Source: Arctopsyche grandis (Eukaryota > Arthropoda > Insecta > Trichoptera > Hydropsychidae). Taken from it: a DNA stretch of 64,000 nt. Positions 22,116 to 31,829 of the stretch are shown here, in pieces; position 1 is the stretch's first letter, and every line of letters begins with the position of its first letter. The notes under the pieces were generated by a model that was not told the origin of the DNA, did not search any database, and saw only the letters and a list, made by a program, of their open reading frames with translations. Made by a program: the position numbers and the translations under genes. Location: the NCBI RefSeq assembly GCF_051622035.1, contig NC_135366.1:563001-627000 (forward strand), given 5' to 3'.

Positions 22116-24480
22116 TCATGGCAACGGGTTAAACACCAACTCTGTTTGGGATTGCACAAACAGTTGGTTCAATTGGGAATCGAGACCGACGTTATAAACT
22201 TTTATAAGGCGAGCTTTGGAATCTTCAGGGCGCTTTCGCAACAGAGCAACCCCGGAAACTCTCATTAAATGCACTTCTGAGTCGACCAGTCCACCTCCGG
22301 TCGTGGCCAACTTCATATGACACGTCACATCAACTTGAATGTGTTTATCAACGATGAATCTGGATCTGCCGGTGAGTTTTGTCACGCAGGTCCTCTCTTC
22401 ACTCTGTGGTAAGTCCGCTCGGAAGACGGACGCTTCACCCAAATGTTCCTAAGAGTGCATAAATAAATTTATAAGTAAACTTTTAAACACTTTCTATTCA
22501 ATGTAAGACTAAAAAGAGTCAAATAACTTACGCCATTAGCCATCACTTCAAATTTCATGCCTGTGTGTATAGCACGAGGTTCAAGACCGACGCCATCCGG
22601 ATGCGAATCTGACCAGAAGTAGTTCTCTGGACAGTTTAAGCAGTCAGGTTCGAATGTCAGTCTTTTACCATAACCCATTCCGACAGAAGTCAGCAGCAAG
22701 GAGCGGCCTTGGAAAAGTCTTCGCTTTTGTCCCACTAAACGAACTCGATAATGGAAACCAGATATGATTCGAGAGTCCACGTATGTTCCTGAAAAAAAAG
22801 TAAATGCATATTATAACAATAAGATTGACTTTAAATAAATGTAATACTATTAATTGTATATTTGCTAATCCCATTAATTTAGATAGATCTAAAGTTTAAG
22901 ATTGATTATCATAATTACCGATAATAGGAAGCTCGAACGGTTCCAAACCAACTATCGTATATTTAGTTGGTACGTCACCAACTTCTTCACCGATGATGGT
23001 CGTCCTCCTCGATGATGATTGTATGCCTGGCTTCAGTTCGAATCCCTTCAACTGGTTGGTTTTCACACCCCCGAGAGATACGTTGACAACTTTGACGACA
23101 GACGCCGAAGCCTGTCGTCGACCTTTCCTAACAATAGCCACACCTGTAACAGGAATCAAAGGCGTGTCTCCACACTTTTCGTACCATTCAATCTTACATA
23201 GAGCGTATATCTTTACTTTTTTCTCAATAGACCCATCTTTCAATACAGTTTGCTCTTCTTCCGTTTGTTCTTTCTGCAAAGAAACCATACTTTTTACATT
23301 TTGCGTACAATTTAACGATTAAGATATGCATAATATAGAAGAAACCTGGTGTAAAACTACTTAACGATACACCAGAGATCTTTCGATGAAATGAAAATGT
23401 GAAAATATTGAACAGTTTTCATACAAATTATCCGATCGGTGAATGTGGACTTTGACGGGACCCTTTCCAAAGTCTGCGTCTAAATCTTTCACTTTGTACT
23501 TATGAGAGTTAGCTGCATGTATGATTAGTTATATCATTGAATTATGATACTTCAATAGTTTGACAGTGCTTACCTGAAGTTGTACGACTTCTAATGTTCC
23601 TTGAGATTCTTGGTTTATATCGTAGATTGTGAATTTGTCACCGACGGAAACGACTTCGACCTCGAAAGAGAAGCCTTCTGGTCTGGAATCACTCCAGAAG
23701 TAGTTTTCATTGCTGTTGAGTTTGGAATCGCCTGATTCAAAGGTAAGCCTTTTAGCATATCCTCGTCCAATGCTGAGCAATGTCAATGCTCTTCCGGCAA
23801 AAAGATAATTCAACTTTTTTGACCCATCTGGACTATTCAAATCCTAAAACGTATAAAATATTGTTTATTTGACATATAATCTATAATCTATGTATGTAGA
23901 ATCTAGATTCTAGATAGATTATAGATAGAACTTTATGAAACTAATTATATTAAATATTATATGTTAAAGCTAAAGGAGGCAACCCATTTAAGGCAACCCA
24001 AGTGGTTAAATACATATGCATAATATGAGCTCAATCTGAAAGGTTGAGACTCAAATTGAAGCATGTTACAAAAGTAGTAGAAGATATGCCCATATAGGAG
24101 AACCTATTTGATGATAAGACAAAAGAAATAAGTCTTTTAGACTAAAAGAATTTAGGAAAACACAAGGTAAATAACGAGGATAGTCTAACATGGAACACTG
24201 TAATACTAAAAAAGTTATATTTATAATATTTAGAACTCACGTTCAATGGTTTGACTTTGTATCGAAATCCAGTGTGTACTCTTGGATCTATATAGACACC
24301 AATCACTGGAAACTGATGAGGGAGAACCGGAGCGATTTTGTATACTGCCGGCAAATCGCCGAGAGCTCCGGCGTCCAAGATCAATGGCTCTCGCTTGCGC
24401 CATCTCCTCAACCTTTCGTTGTTGCTGGTCCTCTCCTGATACAACACAAACAATAAATCCATTAAAACGACGATCAACAT
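22116..24480 (-). CDS. Secreted-type protein made of two tandem homologous halves, family not recognised
   Basis: Five exons (24,241-24,480; 23,574-23,843; 22,919-23,273; 22,532-22,788; 22,116-22,448) give 484 residues with phases agreeing and GT-AG at every intron (donors GTGAGT, GTAAGC, GTAATT, GTAAGT). The ATG at 24,480 starts a short hydrophobic segment (MLIVVLMDLLFVLYQ), probably a signal peptide. Residues about 31-240 and 245-484 repeat each other. Shared pieces include PVIGVYIDPRVHTGFRYKV versus PIIGTYVDSRIISGFHYRV, GYAKRLTFE versus GYGKRLTFE, NENYFWSDSRPEG versus PENYFWSDSHPDG, GDKF versus GMKF, and VTGVAIVRKGRR versus VSGVALLRKRPE before a VxKVxNV strand. The alternation of strands suggests beta-rich extracellular modules; this is inference. 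I name no function. Confidence 0.8.
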
Positions 24481-24834
24481 CGATGATAGAGTCCAGGAGT
24501 AGATCACAAACCGTTAAACCGGGGGCGGGAAACTGTGTGAAAAACCGTTCCAACACTGAATTAGCAATAGCTGGAATATGGTGCACAAGTACAAAAACAC
24601 GTGTGAAGGCTAACGATCCTAAATACAACTTCCACATTAAAGATAGTTCATGGACTATCGAGATGTGCAGCGTGCATGTCATTTTCCTAAGCTTATTATG
24701 AGCTTTTGATGTATGCAATGTGTGTATGTGAGCACTTTTCGCGGTGTTGTTTGTGCGAATTTAAATTTAATATAACCCACTCGCGATCATCTTCGTAACG
24801 ATTCACTTAAAAAACGACGGACTGTCTCCGAAGA

Positions 24835-24868
24835 CACTGACGTTGTGCGAAAAGGGATCTCGTTTATA
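24835..24868 (-). promoter_or_regulatory. TATA box plus initiator upstream of the two-repeat protein gene
   Basis: On the minus strand TATAAACG (24,868-24,861) is followed by TCAGTG (24,840-24,835), the arthropod initiator consensus TCAGT. The A of the initiator is 30 nt from the first T of the TATA box, the textbook spacing. Transcription would start near 24,838, about 358 nt before the ATG at 24,480. Several upstream ATGs lie in between, so either the leader is spliced or the start is further downstream. Confidence 0.55.
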
Positions 24869-25259
24869 GACTGTCGACCTTGCCCTTGGCAAAACTGCTG
24901 CCAAAAAGCAACGTGGAACATTATTTTTCTAATGGCAACTGTTGCTTCAACTTTAAATTCGATTTGAGACGTTAAAATATTCTCAACATTCGTGTAATAG
25001 TCCAAACCAATTCTTTGTACAATAAAATGGACAAAACTTGGCTGAAATTTGTTAATGTTTTAGAATATGAAAGTAAGTTTAAGTACAATACGAGCTTAAA
25101 ATGTCATAATTTTTTTTTTTTACTTTTAGGGATGTAGATTATGCATAAAATAATTAAAAATATATCAACCTTTATGTGAATGTCAAAAAAATTAAAATAT
25201 TCAGCAAAGTAATGACGGACTACTTTGAGTGTGGAATAATTTTCAAAACTCTCCCATCT
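24869..25259. other. Upstream region of the two-repeat gene
   Basis: A 72-codon minus frame at 24,787-25,005 overlaps the TATA/initiator pair and is not treated as coding. Otherwise AT-rich. Confidence 0.3.
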
Positions 25260-25722
25260 TATTTATTTATTTATTTATTACAATCAATGTACACTCGTCA
25301 TTACAGATCGCTCCAATGCGATGAGTATACGATAACGGTCAGAATACAATAATACATAGAATATAATAATTAATCAAGTACAGAAATAATAATCATAGAG
25401 ACATCTATGAATTATTTTTAGATTTTGTGCACAATTATTATTAGAATTTTTATACACATAATAAACACGAAATTATAGATTTCAGATTACTGTGCATAAT
25501 TTCTACTAATTATACACACAGATTTGTGACAACAGGAAATGATCTATTATCAATTTTCAGGAACTGTTTCAACAATGATCAGATAAAATTGGCAAACTCT
25601 GATAGAGAAACGATCGATTTGGAGTCACAAAACCCCCAAATCTAACCAGCAGTTTGACGACTCGAACCATCGTTCTCAGTGGTGCCAAATATATAAGCTA
25701 CCATTAAGCCAAATTGCTGGCT
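25260..25722 (-). mobile_element. tRNA-derived SINE (copy 2), minus strand
   Basis: Read on the minus strand, the head starts near GCCAGCAATTTGGCTTAATGG. Box A is TGGCTTAATGG (25,711-25,701) and box B is GGTTCGAGTCG (25,668-25,658), an excellent internal Pol III promoter. The body contains CTCTATCAGAGTTTGCCAAT, shared with copy 1. The 3' end is a (TAAA)n tail (plus-strand TTTATTTATTTATTTATT at 25,260-25,280), so it used a LINE partner with such a tail. Confidence 0.75.
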
Positions 25723-26597
25723 AATCTTATAGTGTTAAAAATCAAAATTGGAATAAAAAACAGTCTATAACCTATCAATCTACGTCTTAAGATCAAACAA
25801 GGGTAGATTGGGCCATCAAAAAGATAGGAATAAATGTTACATAGTCAATACATCTAATGTCCTGAAAATTGACATTTAATTTCGCTCAAGTGTTGATTTC
25901 CTAATTCTGTTTTCAGCCAAGATTTATCTGAGGTCATCTTGTCACAGATCAAAAGTTCAACATATCGATCTGAGATCAATGTTGAATTGAAATTGTGCGT
26001 TGAATTTGTGCTCCGCTCTAGATTTTTACTATGCCAAGTTGAGTTGACGTCCTAAACTCATCTAAATGTTGCTCAATCGAGAAGGGTCTTCGATATGACG
26101 AGAATGACCCAAACAATCAAGGTCCACGTTGTTTTATTAATGAAACTAAATAACAAAAGTATTTACGAATCAAGGAAGTAAAGTTGCTACGCAATAATAT
26201 CTACGTAATTGTTGCTACTATATAGTAAACAAAAATATTGTATCGATTGCCAACATTTTCAATCGATGATCAATTGATTGTTTATTTTTATTTGTCAATT
26301 TGAGATCACGTGTACAATAGAGATCACAATAATTGGCCTGGAGGGTATCCCATTTGAATTCTAAAAATAAGAGTAAGTCTACATCAACTTATAACAAAAT
26401 TTATGTATGAAAATTATTAAAATTACTGTAAGCAATAATTAACAAGCATTTTGAGAAAATAAGACGATATTGAAAAAAAGCACGGGTAAGCATAAAATAT
26501 ATAGCGGAAAAAGTAACTTTCAATCCAACGAAAATAAAAAAAGTAGTAAAAAATCTATAAACATTATTTTCAGAATTCGGGAGAAATGAGTTTAAAT
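25723..26597. other. Gene-free stretch between two SINE copies
   Basis: AT-rich DNA, no exon-like frame. Nothing else to call. Confidence 0.35.
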
Positions 26598-26988
26598 TAT
26601 TTTATTTTATTTTTTACATAGATACATACCAGGAAGGCCTAACAGGTAAACCCCAATGCGCCTTCCCAGACAATCAATTACAAAAATTGCAGCAATTAAT
26701 TAATTAATCTTTATTTAGATTAGACTTGTGCATAATTTTTTTCTACATTGTACACAAATCAAATTGAGATATTTGTGACATAGCGAGTAGGATGGTTTTT
26801 GCCAATTTGATAGAGGAACCGTTTCAACAATGAAATCAGAAAAATTGGCAAACTCTGATAGGAAAGATTGACTTGGAGCCACAAAAATCCAAGTCTGACC
26901 AGCAGCATTAAACATAAGCACGGGATCAAACCCGGTAACCTCTCGGTGCTTAACACAAACGCAACCACCAAGCCATACTGCTGGCTTA
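26598..26988 (-). mobile_element. tRNA-derived SINE (copy 1), minus strand
   Basis: The head reads AGCCAGCAGTATGGCTTGG. Box A is TGGCTTGGTGG (26,975-26,965) and box B is GGTTTGATCCC (26,932-26,922). The body shares TATCAGAGTTTGCCAATTTT with copy 2, and the 3' end carries an (AAAAT)n tail (26,598-26,616, plus strand ATTTTATTTTATTTT). Flanks AAATGAGTTTAAAT and AAATGAATTGAATC may be an imperfect target duplication. The internal promoter boxes mark a SINE derived from a tRNA gene, not a functional tRNA. Confidence 0.78.
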
Positions 26989-27062
26989 AATGAATTGAAT
27001 CAATTATTTTTCCATAATAATAATGTGTAACATTTTCTTTTTATTGTATAACATTTTTTTTA

Positions 27063-27356
27063 ATAGCACCCATTCTTTTAATACAGAAGAACTGTTAAGT
27101 ACAGACAATGCACTGGAGCTTGTATTCAGAACTCGTTTCAAAAAATTGACCAATGACGCGAAACTCGAGAGTGCCTTGCAAAATGAAATTATATATAGAC
27201 AAGGGACCAAATACACTTGATGAAAGTATGGAATTAGATGAGTTGAACGTCTCATTAATACGTTTAAATTTGAGGAAGTATTATAAGCGTGTTGCAGAAT
27301 ATCTTCTGGGTATTACGAAATGGCTGAAAAGTCAAGGGTGGCCAAATTCCTGAGTT
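27063..27356 (+). pseudogene. Frameshifted protein-like segment, family unknown
   Basis: After an acceptor-like TTTTTTTAATAG (27,055-27,066), one frame reads NTEELLSTDNALELVFRTRF... to QGTKYT and stops. The next frame continues with DESMELDELNVSLIRLNLR and YYKRVAEYLLGITKWLKSQG and stops at 27,353. Composition is protein-like and alpha-helical, and one +/-1 shift at about 27,195-27,220 would join them. It could be a decayed exon, a transposase relic or a sequencing indel. I do not recognise it, and I have not joined the pieces. Confidence 0.3.
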
Positions 27357-27602
27357 CTCTTCTGTCCCGTGATGTTCAAGGTACGTTTTTTTATACTCTC
27401 GCAGATAAAAATACATACATCGTAATAATAACGCTTCCATCGGATTGCTCGGACTTTGGCCGCTTTGAAATTTTATTTTTCAGACTACAATCAAGCTAAG
27501 GGCCGCCCCAGACGATCGACAATTGAACCGGGTACTAATTGGGTCGCCAAGATAAAAATATCTGGACGATGCGGTACTGAAACAATGTCTGATCAATTCT
27601 GA
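27320..27602 (+). CDS. Candidate 59-residue small protein, two exons
   Basis: The ATG at 27,320 (context CGAAATGG, in-frame stop shortly upstream) opens MAEKSRVAKFLSSLLSRDVQ and ends at AAG|GTACG (27,380). Exon 2 begins after TTTTATTTTTCAG at 27,484 and encodes a basic stretch (YNQAKGRPRRSTIEPGTNWV) and IKISGRCGTETMSDQF before TGA at 27,600-27,602. Phases agree (61 + 119 = 180 nt), and AATAAA follows at 27,676. Splice signals and the poly(A) signal favour a real transcript. I do not recognise the protein, and it overlaps the frameshifted segment upstream, so it may equally be the 3' end of another transcript. Confidence 0.4.
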
Positions 27603-28200
27603 GACATTTGGGGACAAAAAGTTGCATTTATGTATATCTTGTACAATAGATTTACATATACATATAAAAGAGCTAAATAAAATTAATTAAGTTGATAGCA
27701 TCTTAACCGTTCTACTTTTTATTTTATTTATTTATTTATTTATACAGGTAAAAACCCATTTAAGTAAATACACACATACTACATCAGTGGAGGGGAATTT
27801 TTAAAAAATTTCGTGAGACGACAAAATCGTTAGTGAAGTAAGAAGAGGCTTGTAATGAGTGAACTAAAAATATATATATGGGAGATAATGAGAAACTATA
27901 AAGCAAATTTTATAAAATATAGAGTGAAAAAAGAAAAAGTTATAGGCATTTAAACTATTAAAATCGAAAATGACGGTGAAAAGTAATAAGAGACTAAAAA
28001 AACGCTCGATAAACGTCAGGGAGAAATACGAGGAAGTATTTTCAAACGTGTCTAATATGATATTTTTTCATCATCGTAATGGCGATGACACTTCCACTTA
28101 TATTGATGATCAAAATGGCAAAGTATGAAAACGATCGGATAAAAGCCAAAATTTTTGCTTAATAGTGATCATGAGTGAAAGTAAGAAGAGGTTAGTAATT
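27603..28200. other. Gene-free stretch with a LINE/SINE 3' tail
   Basis: At 27,720-27,745 TTTATTTATTTATTTATACA is followed by GGTAAAAACCCA, the reverse complement of a retroposon 3' end. The rest is AT-rich with no exon-like frame. Confidence 0.4.
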
Positions 28201-28866
28201 AGTAGACACGTATTTTGGGAATTTTGCTATTAATGCTAAAATTCGGAATAGATGCTAATAGATACCAAATTCGTAAAATATGCGAATAGATGCTAAAATA
28301 AAAAACAAAAGTGAAATTTGCATAAAATTTAGAAAGGTCTTCCTATCCCTTTGCCCATGTATTATGTGAAGAAATTGAGGGGATAAAACAGAGCTTGCAG
28401 TTTACCATAGACGGTGTTTTTCCTGTCGAAACCAAGCAACTGCTTTTGTCTACCACTGTAAAAAGTGTGGATGCTGAAAGGTATTTTAGTAAATACAATA
28501 TAATTGTTACCGATCGTCGCACGAATCTCAAAAAGAATCTGTAGAAATATGCTCCATGTTGAGTTTTAATAAATTTTAATTCATAATTAATATTTTTATA
28601 TTCATATTTTTTGTCTTTGTATTTTTATATTAATGTTTTTTTCATTGTCCAAAACATTTTTGAATTTTTCTATTATTTTTTAATTTTTGTGTTGTCTTTA
28701 AATTGTATATATGTATGTATGTATGTATATTTATAAATTTTATTAAATTACATCATTTTTATTATTTAAATTTAATGTCTTCATAAAAATAGATGCTAAA
28801 TTGGACATTTTTAATGCCCTAAAACGCTAAAATGCAAAATGAAAATGCTAAAATTGACAAAAATAG
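28201..28866 (+). pseudogene. hAT transposase relic: C-terminal dimerisation region
   Basis: The plus-strand frame at 28,340-28,545 reads ...EEIEGIKQSLQ...VETKQLLLSTTVKSVDAERYFSKY...TDRRTNLKKNL then stop. The S-x-D-A-E-R-x-F-S and D-R-R-T-N-L-K pattern is that of the hAT C-terminal dimerisation domain. No upstream catalytic region is intact. AAATAGATGCTAAAAT-type repeats on both sides (28,215-28,300 and 28,790-28,860) probably belong to its sub-terminal repeats. It hosts the fold-back insertion at 28,867-29,270. Confidence 0.65.
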
Positions 28867-29270
28867 GGGTCTACGTGACTTGACAGAATGTTAAATTACA
28901 GAAAACGCAAATATCAGAATGCAAAGATCGAAAATCGAAAGATCTTAAGTCAAAAGATCAAAAAAAAATGGTGCATGGTAAACGGTACATACTCACTTAA
29001 TTTGCGCGAGCAAGATACAACAGGAACAAGAGGAACATGCTTTTCCTCCCGTATTCTGCGCGCGCACATTAACACGGGAGGAAAAGCATGTTCCTCTTGT
29101 TCCTGTTGTATCCTGCTCGCGCAAATTAAGTGAGTATGTACGTGAGTATGTACCGTTTACCACGCACCATTTTTTTGATCTTTCGACTTAAGATCTTTCG
29201 ATTTTCGATCTTTGCATTCTGATATTTGCGTTTTCTGTAATTTAACATTCTGTCAAATCACGGAGACCGC
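28867..29270. mobile_element. Near-perfect 404-bp palindromic fold-back MITE with 8-bp TSD
   Basis: The left arm GGGTCTACGTGACTTGACAG... and the right arm ending ...GTCAAATCACGGAGACCGC are reverse complements almost throughout. The arms include GAAAGATCTTAAGTC, the GGTGCATGGTAAACGGTAC block, TTGCGCGAGCA and AGAGGAACATGCTTTTCCTC, leaving a loop of under 40 nt. AAAAATAG flanks both ends (28,859-28,866 and 29,271-29,278), an 8-bp duplication consistent with hAT-type mobilisation, although the host repeat is itself rich in this motif. There is no coding capacity. Confidence 0.85.
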
Positions 29271-29278
29271 AAAAATAG

Positions 29279-30771
29279 ATGCCCAAAATACGTGTCTCTA
29301 GTAATTAGTAATAAAAAAAGGTAAATTTTTGGAACACTAACCGTCGCACGACGGTCTTAACACCTAGCAATATTAATCCATGTGTATGATTATAAATAGA
29401 TTTTGAATTTCAAGTTCAGCATATTATCGAATAATTAATATGAAACCATTTATACACGTTTGACTCACAGTTCAAGAGGTCAAAGTATACAACGTGCTCT
29501 CGCTTAAAGAAACGCATGTGCATTCTCGAAATCAAAACGGTCATTGGATCATATCCAAGTTATCCAATTTCAAATGACGTACAAATGGACACAGTCGACT
29601 AATGACGGCCGCTCGGCTATTTTTCGAACGAAAGTTGTAACAAACATTTTGTCTTTCAGTCAATAACAAATCAAAATAATATTGTAGCGAAGGACACACA
29701 CAACAATATGTTTTGAACGTACTCAAAGTTTTTACAATTTGAATTTGTATTTTTTCAAGATCGATAGTAATATAAAACATGGATAAAATTAAAAAAAAAA
29801 TAATGAATATTTGTGTAAACATCATATAATATGTGATACGCGAGTTCGCAAAGGTTTCTTAAACAAATTTTTGTTTGCTAACGATTTTTTTTTTGTTTGT
29901 TTTTGTATTGTCTGTGCGGTAAAGTTTATCTTCATGGCAACATACTTGAACCGAAGCGCCGATATACCGGTTTAAATCGGTTTTTATCCCGTCTATCGCC
30001 GGCCGAAAAATGATCAATGTGTATTCATTGTAATATTATCGTACTACTTCAAAAATTTTTGCACTTTTAATGAAATTAATATTAGAATAGATAAATGTGA
30101 AGTGTGTCCAGAAATTTATATGCAAATTGTGCATACACGTGTAAAAGTTTCGCTAGTAAGTGAAATTTCTGTAAAATATAGAAATGATGAAACGTTGCAC
30201 TTTATATGATACCTTTGGACTCGGTTGAAAGCAAAAATGTAATGACACAAATGCATATACATATAATAAATTGATACATATGTATATTTATAATAAATTG
30301 ATACATACACAAGTATAATAAATTGGCTTAGATTGTTATACAATACACATACATATTATCAGTTTCACATCTGAATGAAAACTAAGCAAAAAGGGAGAAA
30401 TTAATCTTTAGTTGAGAGTTCGTTTCATGACATTTAAGTTATTTTGTCTAATACCAGATCCACACATTGTCTTTTGTGTTTTTAATTAATTCCGTTGAAT
30501 TTTTATTACTACTATTGTGTGTGGAGCAGGCTTGAAGGGAAAATTGACAGCTAAATTGGGCCTACTATAAATATATCAACTCAGAAAACAAATGGTAAAC
30601 CAAACTCATATGATTACAGTTATAACAAATCAGACAAGCTCATGTATTGATATCGCAATCCGCTAGTGATTTGAATCTGAGTTACTGTATTTTTGTAGAA
30701 AACGGTTTAGTATTTGAGCTGAATTGTGTTCACAATGAAAAAGTTTAAAAACTTCTTATATACTGTATCTG
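29279..30771. other. Gene-free stretch
   Basis: AT-rich sequence with TACATA simple repeats around 30,250-30,350. No exon-like frame. Confidence 0.35.
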
Positions 30772-30806
30772 CTTGGACCATTGTGGCATTACAGGAAGAA
30801 CCTAAA
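30772..30806 (-). repeat. Tiny 3'-end fragment of the LINE also seen at 61,257 and 44,700
   Basis: GGACCATTGTGGCATTACAG followed by GAAGAACCTAA matches the 3' terminal region of the minus-strand LINE copy at 61,284-61,314, whose family also ends the plus-strand copy at 44,659-44,730. Confidence 0.6.
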
Positions 30807-30883
30807 ATTAAATTAATGCCTACTCTATGTTCTATCTTCTTGAAAAACACAACCTTCTAGTTGATTGTTTAGTAATAATATTT

Positions 30884-31009
30884 GGTTCGGTGATTATTGC
30901 GCAAAAAGCGATCTCGCGCAAGTCACTAAAATCTCGATCACGGAACATCTGACACCCAAAAACTCCATCAATTGAAAGCTATTCGAGTTGTCGAATAATC
31001 CGTTTACCG
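30884..31009. mobile_element. Deleted copy of the fold-back MITE at 34,036
   Basis: GGTTCGGTGATTATTGCGCA, AAAAGCGATCTCGCGCAAGT, CTCGATCACGGAACATCTG and CCAAAAACTCCATCAATTGA match the left arm and centre of the element at 34,036-34,239. The right arm is reduced to GAATAATCCGTTTACCG. Confidence 0.75.
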
Positions 31010-31235
31010 TAATATTCATTTGATTTAGAATTATTGTAAATTTTTATTGTATATTTATTGGAGACGAACTTGTATGTATTGTTCACAATAAAAAAAAATT
31101 ACGATCCTTTGATATACAAATACATAATATGTATATGAAAATATTGCAATGAATCGCTTGTATGACAACAGTCTGAATATTAAAAAAGAACTCAAATTAA
31201 AAAGCAACCATTATATTTGCAGTTGTTCAAACACA
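31010..31235. other. Short AT-rich gap
   Basis: Would carry the 3' UTR of the minus-strand candidate gene; an AATAAAAAAAAATTAC stretch at about 31,086 is not in a convincing poly(A) context. Confidence 0.3.
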
Positions 31236-31789
31236 TCAATCTTTTCTTGGGACATGTTGACATGACTGCTCCAATTTGATTTATAGTAATTAAGTTGCAT
31301 TAAATATACAAAATATGATAAATTAATGTAATTTTTGAAAAGACTCACTTTTAAATCATGTTCGTGAGTATTCAACTCCTCACAGTCACTATCCACATCA
31401 GACAGGACGCTTTTCTTGATTGGTTCATCTTGCAATTCCTATAAAATATAATATATACATATAAACATTTGTGCATAATTGAATTTTATGCAATACATAA
31501 AAGAGTATAAAATTTTCAAGGTGAAATAACCTTGCAGTTATCTGGGTTAGTGATCGAATCTAGAACAATTTTTTTCTTAATCGATTCAACACGGTCGTTT
31601 AATATTATACTATGTAAATTATGTAGTTTCCAAGATTTTTACCTGTGCTGATTCGAATGGCTTCAGGGTGTCTTCGATGTCTAATAAATGACATCCGGTG
31701 CCAATGGATCTCGCCCTGGTCAAGTTCCACATCCTCTGAAGGTCCGCTGGAGCCTCCTCCTCGACCACGTTGTATTCAGCTGCCAACAT
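31236..31789 (-). CDS. Candidate small acidic protein of about 89 residues, three exons, not recognised
   Basis: ATG at 31,789. Exon 1 CDS (31,643-31,789) encodes MLAAEYNVVEEEAPADLQRM, then WNLTRARSIGTGCHLLDIED and TLKPFESAQ, and ends CAG|GTAAAA. Exon 2 (31,349-31,438) is in phase 0 and encodes ELQDEPIKKSVLSDVDSDCE then ELNTHEHDLK, ending at a perfect GTGAGT donor. The final exon begins after an AG at 31,266 or 31,269 and gives about 10 residues (SCQHVPRKD) before TGA at 31,236-31,238. An upstream acceptor TTTTTGTAG (31,815-31,807) suggests a leader exon, so the true N-terminus could lie further upstream. The protein is acidic with no membrane segment. Function unknown. Confidence 0.5.
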
Positions 31790-31829
31790 TTTGTGTACAA
31801 AAATCCTACAAAAATAACAATAGACAATG

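Noticed and set aside
22993-23322. Plus-strand frame opposite the two-repeat gene
   Set aside because: Antisense shadow of exon 3 of a well-supported minus-strand gene.
23400-23510. Possible extra exon YKVKDLDADFGKGPVKVHI on the minus strand
   Set aside because: Joining exon 2 directly to the exon at 23,273 keeps phase and aligns in length with the second half of the protein; no in-phase combination including this piece was found. It could be an alternative exon.
24230-24718. 162-codon minus frame overlapping exon 1 of the two-repeat gene
   Set aside because: A different frame of the same DNA; the homologous-repeat frame (LDAGALGDLPAVYKI...) is the real one.
25658-25711. Second tRNA gene
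   Set aside because: Same reason; SINE head.
26922-26975. tRNA gene on the minus strand
   Set aside because: A and B boxes are present but no cloverleaf with paired acceptor stem; followed by a SINE body and tail.
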